The notes under the pieces were generated by a model. That model searched no databases. It was not told where the DNA came from and saw only the letters and a list, made by a program, of their open reading frames with translations. Source: Oscillospiraceae bacterium (GTDB lineage: Bacteria; Bacillota_A; Clostridia; Oscillospirales; Oscillospiraceae). Taken from it: DNA of 11,112 bases. The translations under genes and the position numbers were made by a program. Location: the NCBI GenBank assembly GCA_017505505.1, contig JAFVPA010000039.1, forward strand, positions 1 through 11,112, given 5' to 3'. Positions 1 to 6,410 of the stretch are shown here, piece by piece. The stretch's first letter is position 1. Each line of letters opens with the position of its first letter.

Positions 1-68
1 CCAAAGGGCTGACGGAAGAGGTATTTCCACGGTGGGTTTTCGCCGAAAGCCAGTAATTGTTCAAACAT
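1..68 (-). CDS. Start of an unrecognised protein, cut by the window edge
   Basis: Reading the minus strand from the ATG at 68-66 gives 22 codons before the window ends, beginning MFEQLLAFGENPPWKYLF. A purine-rich stretch (AGAGG at 82-78) lies 9 bases upstream and can serve as ribosome binding site. A likely promoter at 135-162 points the same way. The visible part is rich in aromatic residues and has no signal peptide or membrane segment. I do not recognise the family and the fragment is too short to assign one. That it is a gene rests on the start, ribosome site and promoter lining up. Confidence 0.55.
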   Translation of the reverse strand, partial: MFEQLLAFGENPPWKYLFRQPF

Positions 69-85
69 CTTTCCGCACCTCTCCC

Positions 86-120
86 GCCCCCTTCGGGGGC
101 ACCCTCCCCAAAGGGGAGGG
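86..120. repeat. Two adjacent GC-rich hairpins, possible dispersed intergenic repeat
   Basis: Two perfect inverted repeats lie side by side: GCCCCC/GGGGGC at 86-100 with a 3-base loop, and CCCTCCCC/GGGGAGGG at 102-120 with an AAA loop. Neither has a convincing T tract on either strand. If the promoter at 135-162 is real, both fold in the 5' leader of the partial gene, just ahead of its ribosome site. Short GC palindromes of this kind are often repeated between genes in gut Clostridia; that part is general knowledge, and no second copy is visible here. Confidence 0.5.
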
Positions 121-134
121 CATTGGGGTGCTCA

Positions 135-162
135 GTTAAACGACAATTTATCAGCCAGTCAA
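135..162 (-). promoter_or_regulatory. Candidate SigA promoter for the gene at 1-68
   Basis: On the minus strand TTGACT (162-157) is followed after 16 bases by TTTAAC (140-135). The -35 matches consensus in five of six positions and the -10 in four of six. Transcription would start near 128 and the leader would include the hairpins at 86-120. Confidence 0.45.
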
Positions 163-191
163 GCTCCGCACCGCAGCTTTTTCACAGCAAA

Positions 192-217
192 GCCCCCCGG
201 TCATAAGACCGGGGGGC
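192..217 (-). terminator. Terminator of the D-lactate dehydrogenase gene
   Basis: A perfect 11-bp stem (192-202 with 207-217) encloses a 4-base loop, 7 bases past the stop codon of the dehydrogenase gene. On the minus strand the stem is followed by CTTTGCTGTG, a short and weak T tract. Position and stem strength argue for intrinsic termination. Confidence 0.75.
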
Positions 218-223
218 AATTCT

Positions 224-1213
224 TTATTTCCGGTACACCACTTCCGTGCTCTCATCCGGATGTCCGGAGAAGAACTTCACCAGATTGCTGACCGTGGTGT
301 GGGCGATGTTGTCCAGGGCCTCATCTGTCAGGAAGGCCTGGTGAGAAGTGACGATGACATTGGGCATGGCAATGAGCCGCACCAGTTTATCGTCCTGAAC
401 GATATGGCCGGAGAAATCCTCGTAAAACAGGTCCCCTTCCTCCTCATATACGTCCAGGCAGGCAGCGCCCACCTTGCCGGACTTGAGTCCCTGGATCAGG
501 TCCTCGGTGTTCACCAGCGCACCCCGGGAAGTATTGACGATGACCACGCCCTCCTTCATCCGGGCAATGGAAGAAGCGTTGATAAGATGATTGGTCTCCT
601 CCGTCAGGGGACAATGCAGGGACAGAATGTCTGCCTGGGCGAAGAGTTCCTCCAGGGAAACATAGTCCAGACCCGTTTGAGGATCCGGGAACTTATCATA
701 AGCCAGGATCTTCATGCCGAAGCCTTTGCAGATATCCGCGAAGACCCGGCCGATCTTTCCGGTGCCGATGATGCCCACGGTCTTCCCGTAAAGGTCAAAG
801 CCGGTCAGGCCCTGAAGGCTGAAATTAAACTCCCGGGTACGGATATGGGCCTTGTGGGTATGGCGGTTCACCGTCAGCAGCAGGGCCATGGCGTGCTCCG
901 CCACCGCATGGGGAGAATAGGCCGGTACCCGGAAGACCCGGAGTTTCCCCCGGCAGGCCTTGATGTCCACATTGTTGAAGCCCGCGCACCGCAGGACGAT
1001 GGCCTTCACGCCCAATTCATAGAGCTTCTGCACCACCTGGGCACTGACCACATCATTGACAAATACGCACACCGCGTCAAACCCGGCGGCCAGGGAAACG
1101 GTGTCAATATTCAGATTGGGTTCAAAATACTTGATTTCCACACCGGCCTGCGCCGCATACCGGTCAAAGCCGGGAATATCATAGGATTTCGTATCAAAGA
1201 ACGCAACTTTCAT
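224..1213 (-). CDS. ldhA: D-lactate dehydrogenase (NAD-dependent, 2-hydroxyacid dehydrogenase family)
   Basis: Reduces pyruvate to D-lactate with NADH in the cytoplasm, regenerating NAD+ during fermentation. The protein is 329 residues, the usual length. The N-terminus MKVAFFDTKSYD is typical of D-LDH. The Rossmann glycine motif GTGKIG is at about 150-155, with an acidic residue about 20 residues later (AYDKF, D173) that favours NAD over NADP. The catalytic triad is complete: Arg in NTSRG (R230), Glu after DVYEE (E259) and His in TSHQAF (H291). An in-frame ATG two codons upstream (1219) leaves only one base after AAGGAGG, whereas the ATG at 1213 has seven, so I chose 1213. It is a single-gene unit between two terminators. 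Related 2-hydroxyacid dehydrogenases (for example 2-hydroxyisocaproate) are possible, but D-LDH fits best. Confidence 0.9.
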   Translation of the reverse strand: MKVAFFDTKSYDIPGFDRYAAQAGVEIKYFEPNLNIDTVSLAAGFDAVCVFVNDVVSAQVVQKLYELGVKAIVLRCAGFNNVDIKACRGKLRVFRVPAYSPHAVAEHAMALLLTVNRHTHKAHIRTREFNFSLQGLTGFDLYGKTVGIIGTGKIGRVFADICKGFGMKILAYDKFPDPQTGLDYVSLEELFAQADILSLHCPLTEETNHLINASSIARMKEGVVIVNTSRGALVNTEDLIQGLKSGKVGAACLDVYEEEGDLFYEDFSGHIVQDDKLVRLIAMPNVIVTSHQAFLTDEALDNIAHTTVSNLVKFFSGHPDESTEVVYRK

Positions 1214-1239
1214 GCGCATCCCTCCTTTTCTTTGATATC

Positions 1240-1280
1240 AGTATACAACAGGACCGGAAAGATATCCGTGACATGGTCAC
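1240..1280 (-). promoter_or_regulatory. Candidate ldhA promoter with an inverted repeat
   Basis: On the minus strand TATACT (1245-1240) is a good -10 box 27 bases upstream of the ldhA start. No good -35 lies at 16-18 bases (CGGATA at best). A perfect palindrome GTGAC-ATG-GTCAC occupies 1268-1280, just upstream of the -35 position, where an activator could bind. A weak -35 beside a palindrome suggests regulated expression; the regulator cannot be named. Confidence 0.4.
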
Positions 1281-1285
1281 AGAAA

Positions 1286-1320
1286 AACGCACACCCGGCA
1301 GTTGTTGCCGGGTGTGCGTT
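1286..1320 (-). terminator. Strong terminator of the EEP-malQ-CBM48 unit
   Basis: A perfect 15-bp stem (1286-1300 with 1306-1320) has a 5-base loop. On the minus strand it runs straight into TTTTTCTG, so it should terminate transcripts leaving the gene at 1385. It also separates that unit from ldhA. Confidence 0.85.
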
Positions 1321-1384
1321 TTCGAATCAAAAAGGAGGAAGATTCGCGATTTATGGTATCGGGAAAGATTCCCGTTGTTTTGGA

Positions 1385-1729
1385 TCAGGTTCTGTTTGCC
1401 CAGGGAGTTCCGATTTGCCACTGGATGTGGCGGGGTTCCCTGCCTTCCATCAGCGTCTCCACCTGACAGCCTTCCCACAAGGTGTCCTTACCGGGCAGAT
1501 ACACTACCCAGCAGCCATTGCCCAAGGGCATCATGGGGTGCTGTTCCCGGTTCCAACCGTTAAATTCTCCCGTAAAGCACATCCTTTGCGCCTCCGGTGC
1601 CCACTCCCGGTAAACCCAGCCGCCCTGTACAGGGTGAATGCCAAAATAATCATGGGCATTGGCAAAGTTGGCTGGATATGAAGGAGTTTCCATAACATTT
1701 TGCATTCTTTGTATTACCTCGTTGATCAT
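1385..1729 (-). CDS. Small stand-alone CBM48-like protein, resembles the front of a glycogen branching enzyme
   Basis: The 114-residue product carries DYFGIHPVQGGWVYREWAP (about 27-45) and FTGEFNGWN (52-60). This is the glycan-binding CBM48 (early-set Ig-like) fold found ahead of the catalytic barrel in glycogen/starch branching enzymes. No GH13 barrel follows: a stop comes at 1385 and a strong terminator 65 bases later. It lies 44 bases after malQ in the same direction, so it is probably co-transcribed. The start is uncertain. ATGs at 1729, 1705 and 1693 are all in frame; GAGG at 1720-1717 sits 11 bases ahead of 1705, and 1729 has only a weak AAGA. The last 20 or so residues do not look like the family. 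It may be a glycan-binding helper protein, or the remnant of a decayed branching enzyme gene. No catalytic role is expected. Confidence 0.6.
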   Translation of the reverse strand: MINEVIQRMQNVMETPSYPANFANAHDYFGIHPVQGGWVYREWAPEAQRMCFTGEFNGWNREQHPMMPLGNGCWVVYLPGKDTLWEGCQVETLMEGREPRHIQWQIGTPWANRT

Positions 1730-1773
1730 TCTTATCGAATCGGCAGCATCGCCGACAAAACGTGTGAATATTC

Positions 1774-3282
1774 TCAGCCGTTGCTCCAGTTCATGCGCCC
1801 ATAGCGGAGTGCCAGCGTCCGGATCTCTGCGCAAAGCTCCCCGGTCAGCTGTTCTTCCGCCACCCGCCAGCGCCAGTTGCAGCCGATGGTGGAGGGCTGG
1901 TTCATGCGGCACGCGTTGTCCAGGCCCAGATAGTCCTGCATCGGAACGATGCACCATTTTGCCACACTGCCAAGCGCCAACGCAATAAAGGGTTTATAGA
2001 TTTCCTCTTCCGGTGTGTAGTAATCACACAGGTACTGGCGGGCCAGAGCCCTGTCCGCAGTACAGATGGTGTCGAACCAGCCCACCACAGTCTCATTGTC
2101 GTGGGTACCGGTATAGACCACCGCGTTTTCCGTGTAATTATGGGGAAGATAATCGTTGGCGGAACCGGAGTCCCGGGAGTCAAAGGCAAATTCCAGCACC
2201 TTCATGCAGGGGAAGCCGCTGTCCCGCACCAGCTGGCGGACGGAATCGGTAACGTAACCCAGATCCTCCGCGATGACCTCATGCCAGCCCAGGTTCTGCT
2301 CCACACAGCGGAACAGCCCGATGCCGGGGCCCTTTTCCCAGTGGCCGTTTTCGGCAGTCTTATCACCATAGGGGATGGAATAATATTCGTCAAAGCCCCG
2401 GAAGTGGTCGATGCGGGTCACATCGTAGAGCTGGAACACGTACCACAGCCGGCTGAGCCACCAGCTGTAGCCGGTCTGGGCATGGTAGTCCCAGCGGTAC
2501 AGAGGGTTGCCCCAGAGCTGGCCTGTAGCCGAGAAGCCGTCAGGAGGGCAGCCTGCCACGGCGGTGGGGATATTGTTCTCATCCAGCTGGAACAGCTCCG
2601 GATGAGCCCAGGTATCGGCAGAATCCATGGCCACATAAATGGGGATATCGCCGATGATCTTAATGTTGTTCTGATTGGCGTAGGTCTTCAGCCGCCAGTA
2701 CTGCTGGAAGAATTTGAACTGTAAGTACATCTGGAACTCGATGTCAAAGTACAGCTCCCGGCGGTAGTAATCCATGGCATAGCCCCAGCGCAGGCGGATG
2801 TCCTGCGGCCATTCATACCAGCACTGGCCCCCAAAGAAATTCTTCAGGGCCATGAACAGGGCGTAGTCGTCCAGCCACCAGCGGTTTTCTGCCAGGAAGC
2901 GCTGGTAATCCCGATTCATATGAATATTGCTGCGTTCATAGGCCATGGTCAGCAGAATATAGCGGTTCTGATACACAGCCTCGTAGTCGATGTCATCCTC
3001 GTAATCGCCAAAGTCCATGCTGTCGCACTCTTCCCGGGTTAGGACACCTTCCTCGATCAGCTCTTCCAGATCGATAAAATAGGGATTTCCGGCAAAGGTA
3101 GAGAAGGACTGGTAAGGAGAATCACCATAGCTGGTGGGGTGGATGGGCAAAATCTGCCAGTAGGTCTGACCGGACTGCTTCAGCCAGTCCACGAAACGGT
3201 ATGCTTCTTTGGAAAAACAGCCAATGCCGTAAGGCCCCGGCAGGCTGGTGATGGGCATCAAAATACCTGCTGCTCTGCTCAT
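1774..3282 (-). CDS. malQ: 4-alpha-glucanotransferase (amylomaltase, GH77)
   Basis: Transfers alpha-1,4-glucan segments between maltodextrins in the cytoplasm, releasing glucose and making longer chains for phosphorolysis. The protein is 502 residues, normal for bacterial amylomaltase. Family landmarks in order: SYGDSPYQ (51-58), GDIPIYVAMDSADTW (211-225), GCPPDGFSATGQLWGNP (244-260), RIDHFRGF with the nucleophile D292, IAEDLG with the acid/base E339, and GTHDNET with the stabilising D395. All three catalytic acids are present. The start ATG overlaps the stop of the upstream EEP gene (ATGA), and GGAGG sits 5 bases before it inside that gene, so the two are probably translationally coupled. 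The CBM48 protein follows 44 bases downstream. The C-terminus has a short extra tail after the usual LYGR-like end. Confidence 0.95.
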   Translation of the reverse strand: MSRAAGILMPITSLPGPYGIGCFSKEAYRFVDWLKQSGQTYWQILPIHPTSYGDSPYQSFSTFAGNPYFIDLEELIEEGVLTREECDSMDFGDYEDDIDYEAVYQNRYILLTMAYERSNIHMNRDYQRFLAENRWWLDDYALFMALKNFFGGQCWYEWPQDIRLRWGYAMDYYRRELYFDIEFQMYLQFKFFQQYWRLKTYANQNNIKIIGDIPIYVAMDSADTWAHPELFQLDENNIPTAVAGCPPDGFSATGQLWGNPLYRWDYHAQTGYSWWLSRLWYVFQLYDVTRIDHFRGFDEYYSIPYGDKTAENGHWEKGPGIGLFRCVEQNLGWHEVIAEDLGYVTDSVRQLVRDSGFPCMKVLEFAFDSRDSGSANDYLPHNYTENAVVYTGTHDNETVVGWFDTICTADRALARQYLCDYYTPEEEIYKPFIALALGSVAKWCIVPMQDYLGLDNACRMNQPSTIGCNWRWRVAEEQLTGELCAEIRTLALRYGRMNWSNG

Positions 3283-4121
3283 AATTCCTCCCTGACTTCT
3301 ATCAATACACCATAGTGGTCCGAGACCACCGGCTCGTTTTTTCCATTAAATATCACACGGGAAGACAAGATCTCCCGCTTTTCGCTGCACCAGATATAGT
3401 CCAGACGCATCTGTCCGCCGGATCCGTCCCGCCATCCGTCGATGGGGCCGGGAACCGTGAAGCCTTCCTCTCTCTTTGTGGCGGCCCTGTGGGTATCCAC
3501 CCAGCCGCCGGCAGCGATCTGGCTGTAGCTTTCCCCGGAGACGGTATCCGGAGCGTTAAAATCTCCCATCAGCCACACCGGTCCGCAGATGCGTTTGGCG
3601 GCGATGCAGGAATTCAGGATGCGCCATTGGTCCAGAAAACGTTCTGTTCCCTCATTCCACCGGCCCATATGCAGGCAATAGAACCAATCCTCCAGCCCCT
3701 CCACCTGCACACCCAGGACAGCCCGGGTCTGCCAGTTCCGGTACGCTCTGGCCTTGCTGATAGGAAACTGGTCGATACAGCGGATCTTTCGTCCAAGGCT
3801 TAAGACCGCTACGCCTTCGTCGTATTTCTCCCAGCCAAGCTTGACAGGGAGCCAGGCCCAGTAGCATTCCACACCGGCCCGCCACAGCCTGGCGGCAATG
3901 TTGGCCGCATGATTGTCCCGGCGTATCTTTACGCATCCGGGAACGGGGTACTGGCCTTTCAGCATATCCGATGGGATCAGTTCCTCCCGGAAGGTCTGGT
4001 TGACCTCCTGCAGAGCAATAATATCCGGCTTTTCCCGCAGGATCCCCTGGACAAACTGTTCCAGTTTTTCGCTGTAGTTTTCTTCCTGAAGAGAATGTGT
4101 GTTAAGCGTCAATATCTTCAT
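3279..4121 (-). CDS. Endonuclease/exonuclease/phosphatase-fold protein, RgfB/MapP-like sugar-phosphate phosphatase candidate
   Basis: A 280-residue EEP-fold metal-dependent phosphoesterase. It begins MKILTLNTHSLQEENYSEKL, the pattern I associate with the RgfB-like branch of the family. Metal and catalytic residues are visible: N7, E39 in ALQEVNQ, H151 in LHMGRW, D187 and N189 in GDFNAPD, D241 in RLDYIW, and D268-H269 in SDHYG. There is no signal peptide, so it is cytoplasmic. Enterococcus MapP, which dephosphorylates maltose 6'-phosphate, is to my knowledge an EEP-fold enzyme. The malQ overlap makes a sugar-phosphate substrate more likely than nucleic acid, but this is inference. The start at 4121 was preferred over 4145 because GGAGG lies 9 bases before it and because family proteins begin there. 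It is the first gene of the unit, read from the promoter at 4203-4231. Confidence 0.8.
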   Translation of the reverse strand: MKILTLNTHSLQEENYSEKLEQFVQGILREKPDIIALQEVNQTFREELIPSDMLKGQYPVPGCVKIRRDNHAANIAARLWRAGVECYWAWLPVKLGWEKYDEGVAVLSLGRKIRCIDQFPISKARAYRNWQTRAVLGVQVEGLEDWFYCLHMGRWNEGTERFLDQWRILNSCIAAKRICGPVWLMGDFNAPDTVSGESYSQIAAGGWVDTHRAATKREEGFTVPGPIDGWRDGSGGQMRLDYIWCSEKREILSSRVIFNGKNEPVVSDHYGVLIEVREEL

Positions 4122-4164
4122 AGCATACGCCCTCCGAGGCTGCAACGCAGTTTTCTCTTAACTC

Positions 4165-4200
4165 CATTTTCTGCAATCATTTTCTGCAACGTTTCCGCAA
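4165..4200 (-). promoter_or_regulatory. Operator-like repeats just downstream of the EEP-malQ promoter
   Basis: The 12-mer CATTTTCTGCAA occurs twice (4165-4176 and 4178-4189, period 13), followed by the related GTTTCCGCAA (4191-4200). On the minus strand this reads as three TTGC words about one helical turn apart, with a CG-centred GAAACGTTGC that recalls LacI-family operators. The block starts within a few bases of the predicted transcription start, a classic repressor position. The regulator is not in the window. Confidence 0.45.
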
Positions 4201-4202
4201 TT

Positions 4203-4231
4203 AAATTACAACACTTTCATTGAAAATGCAA
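4203..4231 (-). promoter_or_regulatory. SigA-type promoter of the EEP-malQ-CBM48 unit
   Basis: On the minus strand TTGCAT (4231-4226) is separated by 17 bases from TAATTT (4208-4203). Each hexamer matches consensus in four of six positions and the spacing is ideal. It lies about 80 bases upstream of the EEP start. Confidence 0.6.
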
Positions 4232-4336
4232 GCATATTTTCTGTGTTTCCCCGTATTTCTACATTCTGCACAAAACTTTCAACAGAATACAACCAAATAT
4301 TTCCCCCGTAATTCCAGATATTTACTTGAAAAGTCT

Positions 4337-4365
4337 TTGACTTTTTCTTTTCTCTTCTGTACAAT
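4337..4365 (+). promoter_or_regulatory. Strong SigA-type promoter of the cytoplasmic pullulanase
   Basis: TTGACT (4337-4342), a 17-base pyrimidine-rich spacer and TACAAT (4360-4365) match consensus at five of six positions each. The predicted start near 4372 leaves a leader of about 80 bases before the ATG. It diverges from the promoter at 4203-4231; the 100 or so bases between the two -35 boxes are AT-rich and contain no gene. Confidence 0.75.
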
Positions 4366-4382
4366 AAAAGAATCTTATCTTT

Positions 4383-4417
4383 TGCAATTTTTGCACAGTC
4401 AACGCAATTTTATGCAA
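4383..4417 (+). promoter_or_regulatory. Operator-like repeats downstream of the pullulanase promoter
   Basis: A perfect palindrome TGCAA-TTT-TTGCA (4383-4395) is followed by GCAATTTTATGCA (4404-4416). The second is almost a direct copy of the first, offset by 20 bases (two helical turns). Both lie just past the predicted transcription start, so a bound protein could block transcription. The shared TTGC/GCAA words with 4165-4200 suggest one regulator for both promoters. Confidence 0.45.
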
Positions 4418-4451
4418 ACATCAAAAACCGCTTTATAAGGGGGGCATTATC

Positions 4452-6362
4452 ATGTACGAATGTTACGCATCCGCTGAGTTTGAAGCACGCTATACCTACG
4501 AAGGCCATGACCTGGGTGCGGTCTGGACCCGGGAAAAGACCCATTTCCGCCTTTGGGCACCCACCGCTTCTTCCGTAAAAGTCAACCTGTACCAAAGCGG
4601 CACCGCCGGGACCGATGATCTGCTGGAACAGGTAGATATGATCCGGGATGTCCAGGGCACCTGGGCAGCCGAAAAGAGCGGTGACCTGAACGGCATCTAC
4701 TACACCTATCTCGTGGACGTGGACGGCCATACCGCAGAGGCTTGTGACCCTTATGCCCGGACCACCGGACTTAACGGCAATCGGGCCATGGTCCTTGACC
4801 TGAACTCCACCGATCCCCAGGGCTGGGCCCAGGACCGGGACCCCCACGCCGGGCAGAGCATCACCGACGCAGCCATTTGGGAGCTGCATGTCCGGGATCT
4901 GAGCATGGACGAAAGCTCCGGTATTCAAAATAAGGGCAAGTTCCTGGGACTGGCCGAAACCGGCACCACTACTTCCGAGGGCATCCCCACCGGTCTGGAC
5001 CACATGAAGGCCCTGGGCATCACCCACGTCCACCTGCTGCCCGTCTATGACTATGGCTTTACCGACGAAAGCCTGCCCCTTCCCCAGTATAACTGGGGCT
5101 ATGACCCGGTGAATTTCAACGTCCCCGAAGGCTCCTACGCAACGGATGCTTCCCACGGCGAGGTCCGTGTGCGGGAGATGAAGCAGATGGTGAAGGCCCT
5201 TCACGACAATGGCATCAGCGTCATTATGGATGTGGTATACAACCATGTCTATGATGGTCAGGACTTCTGCTTCAACCGGATCGTCCCCGGCTATTTCAGC
5301 CGTATCGACAGCCAGGGCAACTGGTCCAACGGCTCTATCTGCGGCAACGACACCGCCTCCGAGCGGAGCATGGTCCGCAAGTATATCGTGGATTCCGTGA
5401 ACTATTGGGCAGACGAATACCACATTGACGGCTTCCGCTTCGATCTGGTGGGCCTTCTGGATGTCCGAACCATCAACGAGATCGTCTCCACGGTTCACGA
5501 GAAGCACCCCAACGTGATCTTCTACGGCGAGGGCTGGGATATGCCCACCGCTGTCACCAAGCCCGGCTTTGATATGGCTATCCAGAAGAATTCCCGGAAA
5601 ACGCCCGGCTTCGCCTATTTCTCCGACACCATCCGGGATCTGCTCCGGGGCGACATCCACGAGGATACTGCTCCCGGCTATGTAGCCGGAGCAAACACTT
5701 CCAAGGATGCTCTGTCCGCCTGCTTCATGGGATGCCCTGACTGGGCCGGACAGCCCACCCAGAGCGTCAACTATGTTTCCTGCCACGACAACCACACCCT
5801 CTTTGACCGCATTGCCCTGACGGCCCCTCAGGCCAGCCGGGAGGACCGCATCCGGATGAACCGCCTGGCCGCGGCCTTCTCCATCCTGTCTCAGGGGGTT
5901 CCCTTCTTCCAGGCCGGTGAAGAAATGCTCCGTACCAAGCCCGGCAAGGATGGCAGCTTTGACGACAACAGCTACCGCTCCCCTGATGCGGTCAACGCCA
6001 TCAAATGGTCCGATCTGGGTAAGGAAGACTACCGGAAAACCGCTGACTTCTACCGGGGCCTGCTGGCCTTCCGCAAGGCCCATCCCGCCCTGCGGCTGAC
6101 CACCCGGGAAGCTGTTCTGGAAACCATCCGTCCCGTCAGTGTTTCAAACGACCAGACCGTGGCATTCCTGATCCACGAGGATACTTGTGACATCTTCGTC
6201 ATCTTTAACGCCGGCACAGAAGAGGTTACCGTAGGCCTCCCCGATGGCACTTGGAATGTGAACATCCGGGACAGCATCGCCGGAACGGATGTTCTGGCCC
6301 AGGCTGAAGGCACCATCCAGGCCGCTCCCATCTCTGCCACCGTTCTGACCCGCAAGGCATAA
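4452..6362 (+). CDS. pulA: Cytoplasmic type I pullulanase (GH13_14 debranching enzyme)
   Basis: Hydrolyses alpha-1,6 branches of imported maltodextrins or glycogen. The 636-residue protein has no signal peptide. A CBM48-type domain spans roughly 15-115, the GH13 barrel roughly 135-540 and a C-terminal beta domain the remainder. Landmarks: the type I pullulanase signature YNWGYDP (213-219), DVVYNH (260-265), GFRFDLVG with nucleophile D331, YGEGW with acid/base E360, and SCHDNH with D446. The ribosome site AAGGGGGG lies 7 bases before the ATG. Its sequence aligns with the anchored pullulanase at 6409-9066 from just after that protein's N-terminal modules; a 38-residue block (298-335) differs from it at one position. 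It is transcribed alone from 4337-4365 and ends at a strong terminator, convergent with its paralogue. Debranching activity is secure; whether it acts on imported dextrin or stored glycogen is not. Confidence 0.94.
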   Translation: MYECYASAEFEARYTYEGHDLGAVWTREKTHFRLWAPTASSVKVNLYQSGTAGTDDLLEQVDMIRDVQGTWAAEKSGDLNGIYYTYLVDVDGHTAEACDPYARTTGLNGNRAMVLDLNSTDPQGWAQDRDPHAGQSITDAAIWELHVRDLSMDESSGIQNKGKFLGLAETGTTTSEGIPTGLDHMKALGITHVHLLPVYDYGFTDESLPLPQYNWGYDPVNFNVPEGSYATDASHGEVRVREMKQMVKALHDNGISVIMDVVYNHVYDGQDFCFNRIVPGYFSRIDSQGNWSNGSICGNDTASERSMVRKYIVDSVNYWADEYHIDGFRFDLVGLLDVRTINEIVSTVHEKHPNVIFYGEGWDMPTAVTKPGFDMAIQKNSRKTPGFAYFSDTIRDLLRGDIHEDTAPGYVAGANTSKDALSACFMGCPDWAGQPTQSVNYVSCHDNHTLFDRIALTAPQASREDRIRMNRLAAAFSILSQGVPFFQAGEEMLRTKPGKDGSFDDNSYRSPDAVNAIKWSDLGKEDYRKTADFYRGLLAFRKAHPALRLTTREAVLETIRPVSVSNDQTVAFLIHEDTCDIFVIFNAGTEEVTVGLPDGTWNVNIRDSIAGTDVLAQAEGTIQAAPISATVLTRKA

Positions 6363-6371
6363 CGCAAACGA

Positions 6372-6410
6372 ATCCCCGGTCCTTTACGGACCGGGGATAT
6401 TTTTGTATTT
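6372..6410 (+). terminator. Terminator between the convergent pullulanase genes
   Basis: A perfect 11-bp stem (6372-6382 with 6388-6398) with a 5-base loop is followed by ATTTTTGTATTT on the plus strand. It starts 9 bases past the plus-strand stop. The stop of the convergent minus-strand gene is at 6409-6411, so that transcript also crosses the hairpin; its T tract (TTCGTTTG) is weaker, so it may work in both directions. Confidence 0.85.

Noticed and set aside
1268..1280. CRP/FNR site at ldhA
   Set aside because: Half-site sequence and spacing do not match TGTGA-N6-TCACA or TTGAT-N4-ATCAA.
260..1681. Plus-strand open frame of 473 codons across ldhA and the CBM48 gene
   Set aside because: It runs antisense through two recognised genes and a terminator hairpin and shows no protein family.
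1730..1957. Longer upstream start for the CBM48 gene
   Set aside because: The frame stays open into malQ, but there it is an out-of-frame reading of conserved MalQ C-terminal sequence.
4165..4200. CRISPR-like or phage repeat
   Set aside because: Only two copies of a 12-mer with a 1-base gap, located at a promoter; an operator explains it better.
4220..4438. 72-codon plus-strand frame in the divergent control region
   Set aside because: It spans both promoter elements and the repeats, lacks a ribosome site and has a composition typical of AT-rich noncoding DNA.
4410..6083. Minus-strand open frame of 557 codons antisense to the cytoplasmic pullulanase
   Set aside because: Same reason: shadow of a well-supported gene, and it crosses into the promoter region.
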